Source of the DNA: Micropterix aruncella
Lineage: Eukaryota; Arthropoda; Insecta; Lepidoptera; Micropterigidae
Direction: 5' to 3'
NCBI GenBank assembly: GCA_944548615.1
Contig: OX155957.1
Span: forward strand, 28,294,935 to 28,358,934
DNA length: 64,000 nucleotides
Below the pieces are notes generated by a model. That model was not told the DNA's origin, did not search any database, and saw only the letters and a program-made list of their open reading frames with translations. Position 1 is the first letter of the stretch. Each line of letters starts with the position of its first letter. A program made the translations under genes and the position numbers. Of the stretch, positions 1 to 10,879 are shown in pieces.

Positions 1-741
1 TGCGAACAAGGAGCTACTCAATAAACTGGAAAGGATTCAGAACGCGTGTATTCGATTTGTTTATTCCCTGAAGAAGTTTGATCACGTCCTTTTGTAGGCT
101 AATGGAGTGCTCCCCATTAGAGGTCAGGATTTCCCCATACTCACCTAGCTCTTCGTGTACGTCATTCAACCATACCTTCTGATTTGTATAATCCCTTCTC
201 TCCGTGTTCATCCCATGTCCTTCCATTACGTTCACAGAAAAATCTATTACTGGCTTTACCTCAGCCTTCATCAACTTTCATGTCCAAGTCATTTGAAGTG
301 CAGGCGGTCCATATATAAAACTCTGTGCGTTTGCCACTAAGACAACTTGAAAACCTGATCGGGTCTAAAAAATATATTAGGAGACATTTACATAATTTAT
401 AAATACTTAATTTATAAATTTATAAATATTTATAAATACCCCCACCCTACCGCAACCCAGCTTATTCCTATATCCCATTCCTCCCTTCGATATATTGAGT
501 TGACATATTGATTTCTGTTTAATTTTCATTATTATGTTGATTATGTAATTATACTCAGTTATTACGACCACTATTTAAAAAAGAATACGCTTGGTATTTA
601 TTAATTTGCATATATACACATTTAGTCTTAGTAACCCTGGCGGTACGCTTGTAAGACATTTGGCAACTTGGCAATAGCCCACCTTGTTGTACTCTACCTG
701 TTGTGTGTGCAATAAAGTTTTTCAAACAAACAAACAAACAT
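1..741 (+). mobile_element. LINE 3' end with decayed RT C-terminus (family B)
   Basis: The window opens inside a non-LTR retrotransposon. Bases 1-100 translate (+) to a thumb/C-terminal RT segment (NKLERIQNACIRFVYSLKK). After about 130 unrelated bases the frame resumes at 285-405 with the usual LINE tail (LPLRQLENLIGSKKYIRRHL, with stops and frame changes). A 3' UTR follows, ending in AATAAAG and a (CAAA)n tail at about 718-740. A second copy of this UTR lies near 44310-45930, broken by two insertions. It is 5'-truncated by the window edge and clearly dead. The clade (Jockey/CR1-like) is inferred from the C-terminal pattern only. Confidence 0.7.
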
Positions 742-853
742 ACATTGGAGGAGGTAACCTACATATATGTCCGGGAATAGATGATGCAAATACTTTAATT
801 CTAGAATTCAAAAAATTATAACGTTACATATACTTTGCACATCTGTTCCACTT

Positions 854-1060
854 AGCTTGACCCAGAGCAGGGACTGCCGAATATGTGGCGTAGAACCTGA
901 AGACAGCGTACATATCGTTGGTCGCTGCTCAGGCCTCGCCGCAAGAAGACGCAGTTTACTGGGATAAGCCATTTTCGACTCAGTGACCTGCTCAACCTGA
1001 AGGTCAGTGATCTGTATATACCGCTAAACGTACCGGGCTTCTAGCAGACCACTGACTTAA
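854..1060 (+). pseudogene. Non-LTR retrotransposon C-terminal zinc-knuckle remnant
   Basis: A short frame reads SLTQSRDCRICGVEPEDSVH and continues IVGRCSGLAARRRSLLG. The spacing is Cys-x2-Cys-x8-His-x4-Cys, the motif found after the RNase H domain of many R1/Jockey-type polyproteins. In-frame stops follow from about 975 (AIF...), so it is a fossil. No upstream RT is preserved beside it. It differs from the LINE ending at 741, so two retroelement remnants abut here. Confidence 0.6.
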
Positions 1061-1204
1061 CCACAAAGTGTGTAGTTACAAAAGATCTTATAGATCCAGG
1101 TGACATCAAAGGCTGGATACAAGCCCCCCACTCCTTTTACTGCTACTACTACACATACTTTATAAACAAAATAAAACAAATTATTTTATAATGTACTCCC
1201 AGGT

Positions 1205-1680
1205 GTGGGTTCGCACCGGAAAACACCTCCAGTTACCTATTACACATTCCCCTTTATAACACCTCTTTATCTCGAGAATGGAACAGGTGCTCGATTACTT
1301 TTCCCGGCGACGAGTTTGCCAAGAACAAAGATTGGCCCCATTTTGCCGAGCGCGACGCGTCGAGAACGGGTCGTGTTTTTGTCGTCCCGCCGGAGATTTA
1401 TACCCCGAGACTAGGCAAAGGCGGGAAAAAATATACACACCGGCGGCGGCGGGCGGCGGCGCGGCGCAAGGACGCGCACCGTCGCGATGAAATTGCTCGC
1501 AGCTGTAGGGCGTCTGACCCATCAAAGTGACGAGACGCTCGTTTTCATTTACCCCCACCCCCCTAACCCCTAAACGCCCCCGACTGCTTGCCTCCGAGCG
1601 CCACGCACCGGGCGGCGCGCGGCGTCGCCCCCGCAGACGACGGCTCGACGGGGGGGTTGGGTTAGCACGTGTCGGCACAG
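1205..1680. promoter_or_regulatory. GC-rich, CpG-rich island of unknown role
   Basis: About 480 bases much richer in G+C and CpG than the flanks, with a (CGG)-like stretch near 1441-1465 and C-runs near 1551-1590. Open frames on both strands are what GC-rich sequence gives by chance and match no family I know. It does not resemble the repeats elsewhere in the window, so it may be host regulatory DNA or a first-exon region. No TATA box or splice signal is convincing. Confidence 0.3.
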
Positions 1681-1848
1681 ATTAATGACAGTGCTGTTTA
1701 TTCACAATAGATTCGCCACGAACCATAATATTTATGGCATGTAAAATTTCAATTTCAATTTCAATAAAATATAAATTTCCCAGAAAACTAAAGTATTTTT
1801 GCTTAAACGGTCTTATCTATGTATGATTATTATTTAACAATTTAAGTA

Positions 1849-2289
1849 CAGTACTCCCTCTATAATCCGGCACTTAACTTCTTTGGCCCTGCTATAGTAA
1901 TTTGGCATTTTATAAAAACAGCTACCAAGTTCGGTAATTTCGAGCGTGAATTGGAGACAAGTCGCGATAATTATTGCTTGTCGAGATAATTATTGTATAT
2001 CTTTCACTTCAATGGAATAAAGTAGACTATTGATACAAAATTACATTAGTACTGTATTGTAAGTTTTAGTTTTTCTTTATTGTAGTTTTAGTTTATGTTA
2101 ACAATGCAAATGCGTGTATCTACTAATGTAGTCTATAATACAGCATTACATACATATATGTAGGTATACAATAAAACATAGCTTCTGGGGTTTGCACGCG
2201 CCATTATTAGTGAATTCCAGCAATCCGGCGTTTTCAGTAATCCGGCAATGCTCTGGTCCCATATCTTCCGAATTACCGAGAGACCACTG
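1849..2289. mobile_element. pogo/Tigger-like non-autonomous DNA element
   Basis: The left end begins CAGTACTCCCTCTATAATCC and the right end, read on the other strand, begins CAGTGGTCTCTCGGTAATTC. These are diverged inverted termini of the pogo/Tigger type, whose ends typically read CAGT...CCxxTAATCCGG. A second ATCCGGC pair lies near 2224 and 2242. The element is 441 bp with no transposase frame. The left flank is TA; the right flank is TT, so the TA duplication is not clean. Confidence 0.5.
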
Positions 2290-2800
2290 TTTTAAAAGCA
2301 TGCCTGAGTGATTGTGTTTTAGTTAGATGAAGAAAAAAACAGAACTTAGACATCACTAAATATTTTAATTACTTTTCTGTGTTTTGCATAAAGTATTATT
2401 TTAATGTGTTTTGCACAAAGTATTTCACAGCGAGACCTTTCAGTATAAAGCCAGCTATATAATAACAACAATAATAATAATAATAATAATAATAAATTAA
2501 ACATTTTATTTGCTTAAACAAAAAGGCGAGCTTATTGCCTAAAAGCAATATCTTACAGCTAACCTTTACGTACTGGAATAATATGTTATGCGGTAAAAAT
2601 AAACTAATAAATTAAATTAAATACATATACATATAGTCCACGAAATATATTTTGGCATAAATGTCGATAGCACATTGACACCTTTTTCAAACCTAACGAC
2701 AAAGGTCTAATGGCTTGATTTGGTTGTAATATTAAATTTGATCTATTAATAATATAAATGTCGCCACTAATACCTTTCTGCTAATACCAATGTGTAAAAC
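2290..2800. other. AT-rich stretch with (AAT)n microsatellite
   Basis: An (AAT)n run lies at about 2467-2496. At 2636-2720 there is a diverged single terminus of the TIR element described at 28448-29759 (AGTCCACGAAATAT, then AGCACATTG and TCTAATGGCTTGAT blocks in the same order). No gene seen. Confidence 0.5.
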
Positions 2801-2802
2801 GG

Positions 2803-3117
2803 TTACTTGTGACGATCACTAAGCAGGTTAGTGACAAGTATTAAGCCCGTTAAACCTAGCATGACGCCCGAGCGTTCGCAGACGTCGCACGACACATCTA
2901 GAGTAATAGTACAAAGGCTGTCCTGATCTGTGGTGTCGGGCTCGATACAGCAGCAGGATGGGGGTGCGGGGCAGGTTGTCAGACAACGGACTGGCGGGGT
3001 TGAGGGTGATGGAGTGGTCGGTGGGGTTGTAAATACAGTACATAGATCCGCCCGCTGCGCTCGTGTCACTTATGGCGGGAGCAGACGACCTCTCCTCGGG
3101 TAAACGACATGTCACTA
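2803..3117 (-). CDS. Possible terminal host exon, unrecognised Cys-rich protein
   Basis: On the minus strand a frame open from 3069 to the TAA at 2803-2805 ends in a Cys-rich segment (CLTTCPAPPSCCCIEPDTTD, then SCDVCERS), a hydrophobic stretch (VMLGLTGLILVTNLL) and SDRHK. This could be a transmembrane or GPI-type tail. An alternative frame over 3115-2950 also looks protein-like (SMYCIYNPTDHSITLNP), so a frameshift near the C-runs at 2958-2972 may separate two halves. CCTAG just upstream (about 3118) could be a 3' splice site. I do not recognise the protein. Codon use is GC-richer than the surroundings, which favours a host exon, but chance is not excluded. Confidence 0.3.
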
Positions 3118-3379
3118 GGTAATGAAATATTGGCTCGGTTGCGGCTCCAGCTCGTCCAAGTTCGCTGCCCGTTAATTGGAGTGACGGTATGCGACGCGCG
3201 CTTCAAACCGACGGCCTTAATATTTCACGATTGGGAAGGGTCCTCTCATTAATCATTTCGTCTCTAACCAGAGCGCTGTTTAAAATTAGAGGCTCGTTGA
3301 TGAAGCCAGGGAACAAGGGTGTTAGAATTTAGGTGTTAGAATTAAATACCGAAAAATAAAACGACATCAATCAAACGTC

Positions 3380-3978
3380 TCTCACGATTGTGGACCCGAG
3401 AACACTGAAAAACACCTACTATGCATTGTGTCAGTCAATACTATGCTATGGTATTATAGGATGGGGCGGTTGTACAAGGTCCACTCTACACCCTCTAGAA
3501 GTAGCGCAAAAATGTATTTTAAAAATAATCGCACGTAAACCATATCGATTTCCGTCAGACACTCTTTACATCCAGTCCGGGGTTTTGGATGTAAGACAGC
3601 TTTATGTTCGCATGGCCCTAATATATACTAAAAATAAAATGACACCTTATAATCAACGAGTTGGAAAGACGAGAGCAACAAGAACTGGTGATATGATGGT
3701 GCCAAGATCTTACACAACATTTGGCCAGCGCCATTTCACGTTCATTGGCCCTAGAATGTATAACAATCTTCCCGACGCAATTAAAAGTAGTGAGAACACA
3801 TCCACTTTTAAAAAATCTCTAACTGATTGGTTGTGGTGGGTAGGGACGGTTTAGGGAATATGTTGACTGTTGTATTTTGAATGATAGTATTTAGTATTTA
3901 GTACTTAGTATTTAGTTTTTCCATGATAATTTTAAATGACTATTATAGGTATGTGAGCGTCATATCAATATGTAATTG

Positions 3979-4016
<38 letters not shown>

Positions 4017-4385
4017 TTAGTTTTTATTTTTATTTATTTTGGTTTTATTATTATTTTCGTATAAATATATGTATGTGTATGTGTGCATATATGGATATAT
4101 ATTTTATCTATAGATGTATATAAGTATCTATCCATATTTGTATATGCGTAAATATTTGTAGTTTTATATTTGTCGATTTAAAAATAAGTACTAACTATAG
4201 ATTAAGTTGACAGTGCACACTTAATATCATCATTAAAAGTCTGCCTTAGAACAGGCCTAGGCCTAGTTAGGCGACTGTGTCAATCATTAAAAATAATGTC
4301 GCATCAATTTCTTGCTAACATCTTAATCAAATATGACATTAATTTTTTACTAGATGTGTTACTACTAAATAAATAAATAAATAAA
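3380..4385 (+). mobile_element. 5'-truncated LINE, RT C-terminal domain plus 3' UTR (family A)
   Basis: An open frame at 3390-3854 gives about 150 residues of the domain after the RT palm in Jockey/CR1-like LINEs. It shows QSILCYGIIGWGG, then KIIARKPYRFPSD, SGVLDVRQLYVR and FIGPRMYNNLPDAIK. No RT catalytic motif is left, so it is 5'-truncated near 3380. A long AT-rich 3' UTR contains a (TA)n run at 3982-4013. Near the end is a stem-loop (AGGCCTAGGCCT) followed by TAGTTAGG at 4251-4271, then an (AAAT)n tail at about 4366-4385. The same protein segment, decayed, recurs on the minus strand at 45925-46850. Confidence 0.8.
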
Positions 4386-4424
4386 TTCTATCCCCTTGTA
4401 CCTCTAGGATAACTCAGACCTACC

Positions 4425-4690
4425 CTCAACCAAAGTTGTAGAGAAAGGCATACGAGTATTTGCCAATGATACTGCTGCACTGGCCGTGTATGAGAGTCCC
4501 ATGGAAGCTTCTATAAACTCGCAAAAGAGTCTTAACAAGTTGGGTCAAAGACTGAAGCAACGAGGTAAATGAATCCAAGTCCATGCAGGTGACCTTTACC
4601 AATAAACGTCAAACATGTCCACCAGTAGAACTAAATAGAAGGCCGCACCTATCCGCTAAGCGAAATATCTAGGGCTACGTGGAGAACGCA
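4425..4690 (+). pseudogene. Decayed Jockey-like RT palm fragment
   Basis: The plus strand reads RVFANDTAALAVYESPMEAS and continues into a LINE thumb-like segment. After one frame change it resumes NESKSMQVTFTNKRQTCPPV. FANDT stands where active enzymes have the catalytic F/YADD box, so an essential Asp has become Asn. The stop after LKQRGK and the frame change confirm a fossil. It directly precedes a GC-rich repeat copy starting about 4733. Confidence 0.65.
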
Positions 4691-4732
4691 CATCTTCACA
4701 AAGCGAAATCATGGCGCATCAGTTGCGACAGC

Positions 4733-5165
4733 AGTGAGCTGTCACCTAAAGCGGGCGACCCCGTCACCCCAGAAAGATATACGAATTGATCGTCCTTTCA
4801 ACCTGGGATGAACATAGAGACTTGAAGACGAAAACAGTCCACCGTCTAGCTACGCCAACTCGCCCGTTAGAGACCAACGCCTTACCGCGTGGCACTGGGA
4901 AGTTATAAACAGCTGTCAGCCTCGCGCCCTGACTACCAGATTTGGGTGTATTTCTCCGTCGTCCAGTCAGGTTACGGGTTCAAAGTCGCCACCGCGGCCT
5001 CTAGCTAATGTTACCGGTAATTCGGTTCGAATTAAATGCGGACCGTGAAGTACTTTGCCCATCTTTCACTTGGGAACGGGTGGCCAGCGGGTCGTTTCAA
5101 GAGTAGCCGATATTAGATCAACAACAGCCTCGACTCGATACGGGTGGATAAAAGTAACTGCCCCG
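4733..5165 (+). repeat. GC-rich repeat family, diverged copy
   Basis: Begins GAGCTGTCACCTAAAGCGGG and follows the order of blocks seen in the better copies (CCCGTCACC, ACAGTCCACCGTCTAGC, AACGCCTTACCGCG, TTACGGGTTC, TTGCCC, GTCGTTTCAAGAGTAG). This is the most diverged copy in the window. It sits between two RT fossils. Confidence 0.6.
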
Positions 5166-5379
5166 CAGATAACGAAGAAGAATCCCATAAGATTTGATCT
5201 CATAAAAATCAAGGTGTGCCTTGCTGGTCACTGACCGGTGGCACAACCTCTCACCTCGTCAGCTTCGAGCTAGAGCGGAGATTAGAGCAGTAGATAATGA
5301 AACGATTGGGGCTGATTATGAGTTACATGCCGATTTGCCAGTTTGAGTAAAAAAGTATAAAAATGCTGAATGTTGACAA

Positions 5380-5715
5380 CTGCGACAGATTTCAATAAAA
5401 AAATGGAGAATAGGTACCAAACACCGTCGATGTGCAAGGAGGCCAGGAGGTCGACGTTGCCTACCCAAATTTCAGTAAGGTCTTCAATCGGGTCGATAAC
5501 GGATGTTCGGTCAATTATCCTCATTTGTTTTTTTCTGAAGAGTACCTCTTCTTCTTCGTCGCAGATTATTTCAAAGATCCTTATCAGTTTATCCAGTACA
5601 TCACGTTCCTGTCGTCCCCTTATTTTGCTAGATCGGGCGTTAGAAAGGATCTTTGTCTCTGCGTTTTACGTTACTTTACATCGACGCTTACTTTAAGCAG
5701 ATTAATAAGCTTAAT
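5380..5715 (+). pseudogene. Decayed LINE RT fragment
   Basis: The frame 5432-5719 reads GGQEVDVAYPNFSKVFNRVD, which matches RT motif A (D-x-SKAFDxVxH), and later SSPYFARSGVRKD, the approach to the SGVPQG-LGPLLF motif. The stretch between is the right length for a LINE palm. Mutated motif residues and loss of PQG show it is dead. No host protein is suggested by the remaining frames. Confidence 0.55.
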
Positions 5716-5719
5716 TTAA

Positions 5720-6875
5720 AACGTTAACATCATAATTTCGGATTGTAGACTTTGAATAGACGTTTTATTAAAGGCACAGCAGGGAGATTTCCAATAAAGC
5801 TCTAAAGAAATTATTTTTTTTTGGTTACCGAAACGTCGAGTGCTATTTATAAAGTTAATAGAAAATCTAGGTATTACAGAATAGTTCAATAGGTAAATGC
5901 GGAATAGGTAGGCCAACTTGTACACAGATAAGATATAAGCATAGACTGATAGAATGAATTTCTTTAATAATGATAAGAAATATATCAAAAAGATCCCAAT
6001 TTGATTATCGTCGATGCTGGTGGTTTGGGCGGTTTTTTTTTCTCAAACTTTAAAACAAGACTATTAAGACCCTAGTTTTTAAAGCGGGTCTAAAATCTAG
6101 TGAGCACATGACCAAATACATTTCCATAATTGTGTGATACTCAGCATTTCTCACTGTTTGTGAAACAATTGCGATAGATTTGGAGCATACACAAATTCTA
6201 TTCTATTCCTACTAACCGCCGAAGCTTTTATCATTGTGCAATGGAGATTAAGCCATAAATAATCCCCACGATTAAACAGAGATCAAATGTGTCTGTAACA
6301 GAAATAGCACATTTTATAACCAGCGAGCGGAGACAGCGTGTCTGTTTCGCTTTTACGACGTACTAATTTCGTTTTAAAAAGTCTCATATATTTTTCTTAT
6401 GTCTTCGTTTAATCGGTTTATTATTTATTTCGGTTATAACAATATAGATCATTATGTTTTATAATGTATTCCAGTATTTTTGATGGCGTATCTAAATGAT
6501 GACTGAGAGGTTTCATTAAAAAAAACATACGTAAGACTAAGAAACATCTTCTTGTTCAAAAGTCGACTCAGGTAGGGTTACGTTTTAGATATTGCTTATT
6601 TCACACTGGTTTTTTTTAAATAACTAAGTATTCCTTTGAGATAGTATTTCTTAAACAGAAAAGCATTTCTTTGAAATACTGTTTTCTCTAAATAAGTAAT
6701 TATTCCATTGAAAGTACAAATAAATAGATGGGCAATACATTCGCATAGCTCTTTTGCTGACTACTTTTTCATATTTTTTTTGGCAAAACGAGTAAAAAAT
6801 TAATTTCTGAGATATGTTATGATTTCATTTCTTGACATGTTGAGACATGTTATGAGAATTATTGCAATTTATCTG
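5720..6875. other. AT-rich intergenic stretch
   Basis: No coding frame with recognisable content, no clear repeat ends. Short homopolymers only. Confidence 0.5.
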
Positions 6876-6877
6876 AA

Positions 6878-7135
6878 TCTGCCATTTAAAAAAAAAACTA
6901 ATATAACCTACCGCCATTTAGGTTTTTATAAAGCGTTTTTTTAAAACACTAACTTAACCTACCGCCATATAGGTATTAGACGCTTCTTCAAAAGCCTAAA
7001 TCTCTCTTATGTATATACTTAAATTTTAGGTTTTTACAGATTCGGAATCTGGTGAATATATTGGGTGACGTTAAAACATTTTTAATGTAACGGAGTTTGT
7101 TACACTTTATAAAAATAAAAAAAGCTAAATAAACT
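6878..7135. repeat. Dispersed repeat with internal AACCTACCGCCATATAGGT units
   Basis: Two internal units (near 6904 and 6955) each read TAACCTACCGCCAT..AGGT. They are followed by GACGCTTCTTC..AAGCCTA, then a block ending in TTAAAACAT and TTTGTTACA. A second copy in the same orientation lies at 47555-47800, with the same two internal units. Class unknown. Confidence 0.55.
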
Positions 7136-7369
7136 AAATATTTTTAGCGGGTTCCCAACACAAAAAACGCTACTACGGTGCTTGCGTCTGTGACGATACC
7201 AAAAACCCGCTCTGCTTACCCCAGACGACCTAAAAAACCTGACCTTGTCTAGGAAAACCCGGACGTATGACAACCGGTGCGGCAGGCTCCGCACATCAAG
7301 ACAAAGCACACATGAGATTCAAGCAAGACTGCCCAGCAGGCGCGTCCTTAGCCGCCGAAATCCGCCCAA

Positions 7370-7680
7370 AAAACTTGTAAAGTTAACAAAGCCGCCGCCC
7401 TTCACAATATAGGCCGCCCGCCCCACCGCCGCCGCCGCGCCGCAGCAACCTGATTTAATTTCCGGATGGGCTTCAGCCAGAGGGGGGGGGGGGGGGGGGC
7501 GACGATGGCACTCGGCATCTCAATGTTTATGACGACATTTCGATTGCCGCCCTTTTCTTTACCAGCGATTTATGACGTCACGGGCTGAATTGGGAATCGG
7601 GTCCGCGCGCTGCGTCGCTATTTATTTGCCGCCGGTCAATGAGGGGGGACCGGAGGGATCGATACTGCCGCTATTTGTCT
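7370..7680. promoter_or_regulatory. GC-rich region with a perfect CRE and an 18-base poly-G
   Basis: GC-rich sequence with CCGCC tracts, an 18-G run at 7482-7499, and the palindrome TGACGTCA at 7573-7580 (consensus CREB/ATF site). It is not shared with other parts of the window. The role as an enhancer or promoter is inference. Confidence 0.3.
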
Positions 7681-8040
7681 TTTAGACCTGAATACTTCTA
7701 GAAGTTGACACTTCCAAAATCTTAATATAACCATTTAGTTAGGGAGCCAGCGACAAAAAAGTTTAAGAGTTTTGGGATAGCTGATACTTTCAGATCAGAC
7801 AGTATTTTTGGAATATAATTCCGGGGTACAGTCAGCAGGCCAGACTCTAGGACACCTGGCGCTGGCGTACTAGGAAAGGTGTCGTTTTAATTAGTACCCC
7901 TAAAGTGTTTTAGAAACCTGAAAATTCATCAGTAGACAGTGGATGCAATAAAGAACTCGAAACATATGGTCAGACTGCTTCATAATCAACGCGTGGCGTC
8001 CCATCTCCATACTATTATATGTTTGACGATATGTTTCCAG

Positions 8041-8401
8041 TTCTTAATTTGTTGAATTGCAAGGAATTTTGTTGAAACACCATTATTTAAAGATATGTAT
8101 CAAAAATTTTCGTACGGTTAATACGGAAAATACAGTATACTGTAGTTTCAACATGATCCATGTGTCCGACTATATCCGTACGTATCATACTACATGCCCT
8201 CATATTAGAAGCGAGATCCCAAGGCCGCGACGTAGTGAAATAAAATTACGTTTTAACATTACGGCACGGTTACTACCGTCACGCCAACACCGTTACGCGT
8301 CATATTAATTCATACGTATGCACCACAGTCCGAGTTACATGCGTAATCCTTGTGGAAACATGCGTATTTCCGTGTTTTACATCGTTATATTTTTCTCAGT
8401 G
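8041..8401 (-). mobile_element. Tc1/mariner-like MITE, copy A (one end lost)
   Basis: Inverted relative of the elements at 8763-9194 and 23382-23827. Its right end (ATATTTTTCTCAGTG) is the terminus; the left end stops about 60 bases short of the expected terminus. It shares internal blocks such as ACGCGTCAT, GATCCCAAGGCCGCGACGTA and ATGATCCATGTGTCCGAC with copy B, read on the opposite strand. Short open frames are by-products of the repeat. Confidence 0.65.
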
Positions 8402-8762
8402 TTAGTAATAAGAATAACACCATCTCGATGTGACGGACTAAAGTAATTACGGTTTTCCAGAAAGAATGATTTGATTTTTGAATAATAGGATATTCTTAGG
8501 TTTTCTCTGAAGTAGACGATAGCATCTGGAGTGCTTAAGAAAAATCATTTGAGTCGGCAGAGGCTCAAGAGACTTCGTCGTATATTGAAGCAAACATCGA
8601 ACAAGACGATGATAATTAAAACGCATTTTTGAAATGTGTGGTGAGTATCATCGTCCAGATTAATAACACACGTACATATAAATTGTATTCCTTATATAAG
8701 TATAAATAATACGATACAGAAGCTATCCACGGAAGCTTTTTTGTACTGTCGTATGTTGGATA

Positions 8763-9194
8763 CACTAAGAAAAATATAACGATGTAAGACACGGAAATAC
8801 GCATGTTTCAGCAAGCATTACATATATAACTCGGACTGTGGTCCATGCGTATAAATTAACATGACGCGTAACGGTGTTGGCGTGACCGTAGTTACCTTGT
8901 CGTAATGTTAAACAAAATTTTATTTCATTACGTCGCGACCTTGGGATTTCGTTTCTAACGTGACAGCATGTAGTAGTATACGCACGGTTATAGTCGGACA
9001 CATGAATCATGTTGAAACTACAGTATACTCTTATTTATGCATTGATCGTCAGGAAAATGTTGATACATATAATCGAGTAATGAAAATTTAACAAAATTCC
9101 TTGTAATTCAAGAAAATTACTATTGAAACATCGTTATTCTGTATAAAACCGTATGGTACCTAATGTAAGAATCAAAGAAATATTTTACTCAGTG
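8763..9194 (+). mobile_element. Tc1/mariner-like MITE, copy B, TA flanked
   Basis: A 432-bp element with inverted termini CACTAAGAAAAATATAAC and (other strand) CACTGAGTAAAATATTT, flanked on both sides by TA (8761-8762, 9195-9196). No transposase frame. Oriented opposite to copy A, about 360 bp away. Confidence 0.75.
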
Positions 9195-9199
9195 TAGTT

Positions 9200-10250
9200 T
9201 TATGTAGGATTAATGAATCACAGCAGAACAATGGCCAAAATCGGAACCGGAATCGTAATCGGGGGTTATTTTTCGAAATAATCGGAATCGAAATCGTAAT
9301 CGGCAAATCAACGATCGTTGCATCCGTGGCATTTAATACAACATTTGACCGTAGTTATACTCTGTCTAATCCCGGCGATATTTTATAGAAATGTAGTCAA
9401 TGAAGAGGCAAAGTATAAACGGAAAAATGGCGAAAGTCTCAGACTACTGGCAACAAACTTTCCTCGTTTTAAAGTTGTGTCGGGAGCAGACGGGAGTGCG
9501 CGTAATGGGAGCGAGGTCAGATGAGATGGTGCGGCGGCACGAAGCCGAAGAGAGGGATGGCGATAGGGAGGCTGGGAGGGAAAAGAGGGGATGGCAGTGG
9601 GGTGCCGGGAGATCCTGTGGGATGAGAGTGGGATGGCGTTAGCGGGAGAGAAAGCGGGAGGGGAGGGGGGTGAAGGCCTCGTGGAAAATTGTTGCGCAAA
9701 GTGGATTGCGATTCAATCATAACTTTGTTCGCCCAGTCGCTTCTCCGGTATCAGCTGCGGGATATTAACGCTTTAAAACGAATGTAATTATTTGGGCGGA
9801 TTAATAATTACGAGTAATGATCAACTAACTACGCACAAATTACGGATACGGATTAATGGTCGCGACCACGCTCAAATGACCATACATGGATTAGCAACCA
9901 CGCTAGGTTAAGTAATAGTTAACAGTAGTAGTGGATTTCTGTTTGGCTAGGGTATCCTGTTATCAATGAAGTAGATCGCGAGGAGAGAAGGTTTCGATGA
10001 TAGAATTTTGAAGTGGATTTAATCAGACTATATAAAAACCAATCTTTTTTATCATTATTAGTTACTTTTAAATAATATTAAGTACATTTAAAGAAAAATG
10101 GTTTAAATTGACATCAATGAATATTAGTGTTAAAATGTTTTAGAGATGCTAGGCCCTGGAACGGGTTTATCCTAGCTGGGCGGCGTTGAAAAGGTATAGC
10201 TACGAAGAGTTCACTCACTTAATGTTTCGCCATTAATTATTATCGTCTAT
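9200..10250. other. Intergenic, simple-sequence and G-rich tracts
   Basis: 9230-9305 has degenerate (AATCGg) repeats. 9520-9680 is strongly purine-rich on the plus strand with GGGAGGGGAGGGGGG near 9655, a possible quadruplex. The remainder is AT-rich. At 10158-10180 there is a lone copy of the LINE 3' stem-loop motif (ACGGGTTTATCCTAGCTGGG). No gene seen. Confidence 0.45.
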
Positions 10251-10265
10251 ATAATGTAGCGATGA

Positions 10266-10750
10266 TAACTAGGGTTGTCGACTACAGCGGACGAGCCCGT
10301 CACCTCAGGAAGTTTTAACGATTAGTCGTTCTATCTCCCTGGAGTGAGCGCAGAAGACTTGGACAAAACAGTCCACCATCTAGCTCCGCCACAAGCCCGT
10401 AAGAGGCCAACGCCTTAACCGCGAGATAGCCAGGAGTGTTACCCGGCGGGCTTACACTCACGCCCTTACTTCCAATTATGACCAGATTATTCCAGTCTCT
10501 CGATTGGTTACGAGTTCGAGGTCGCTTGCGCGGTCCTCTCCCTTACGAAGCGGTGAAACGGTGTTTACCGAATCTATCGCGGACCACAGCGTCCTTTGCC
10601 CGGCTGTTCACCCAGGATCGGATAGCCGATGGTCGTTTCAAGAGTAGTCGCCGTAAGGTCCGCAACCACCCCCGCTCTATAGGAAACAGTACTGCTTCCA
10701 GACTCCCCAGACTCCCCCGACTACATCGACTGTGTCAGAGTGCACAGTCG
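10266..10750 (+). repeat. GC-rich repeat family copy with 12-bp target duplication
   Basis: Starts TAACTAGGGTTGTCGACTAC and is closely similar to the copy at 20919-21590, but stops after AGAGTGCACAGTCG, short of that copy's far end. It is bounded by direct repeats ATGTAGCGATGA at 10254-10265 and 10751-10762. Read on the minus strand it would be a 5'-truncated insertion with a fixed 3' end. It carries an open frame at 10436-10756 (+) that is partly conserved in other copies. Confidence 0.8.
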
Positions 10751-10879
10751 ATGTAGCGATGACAATAGTATTTGTTAGTGACTTTAAAATAAATAAATAA
10801 ATAAAAAAATAATTTTGTGATCATTTTGCATGTCGCCGTATCTAATGACGCTTTCTTGTTCGCTTTTAAATACTTAGGT

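Noticed and set aside
14..274. 86-codon minus-strand open frame
   Set aside because: Antisense to a recognisable LINE RT C-terminus; no family match of its own.
1295..1678. 127-codon minus-strand frame in the GC-rich island
   Set aside because: Arg/Pro-rich composition expected from CpG-rich DNA read in any frame; no domain.
8057..8308. 83-codon frame similar to frames at 8765 and 23513
   Set aside because: Similarity is explained by the MITE nucleotide sequence; the element is non-coding and frames are broken between copies.
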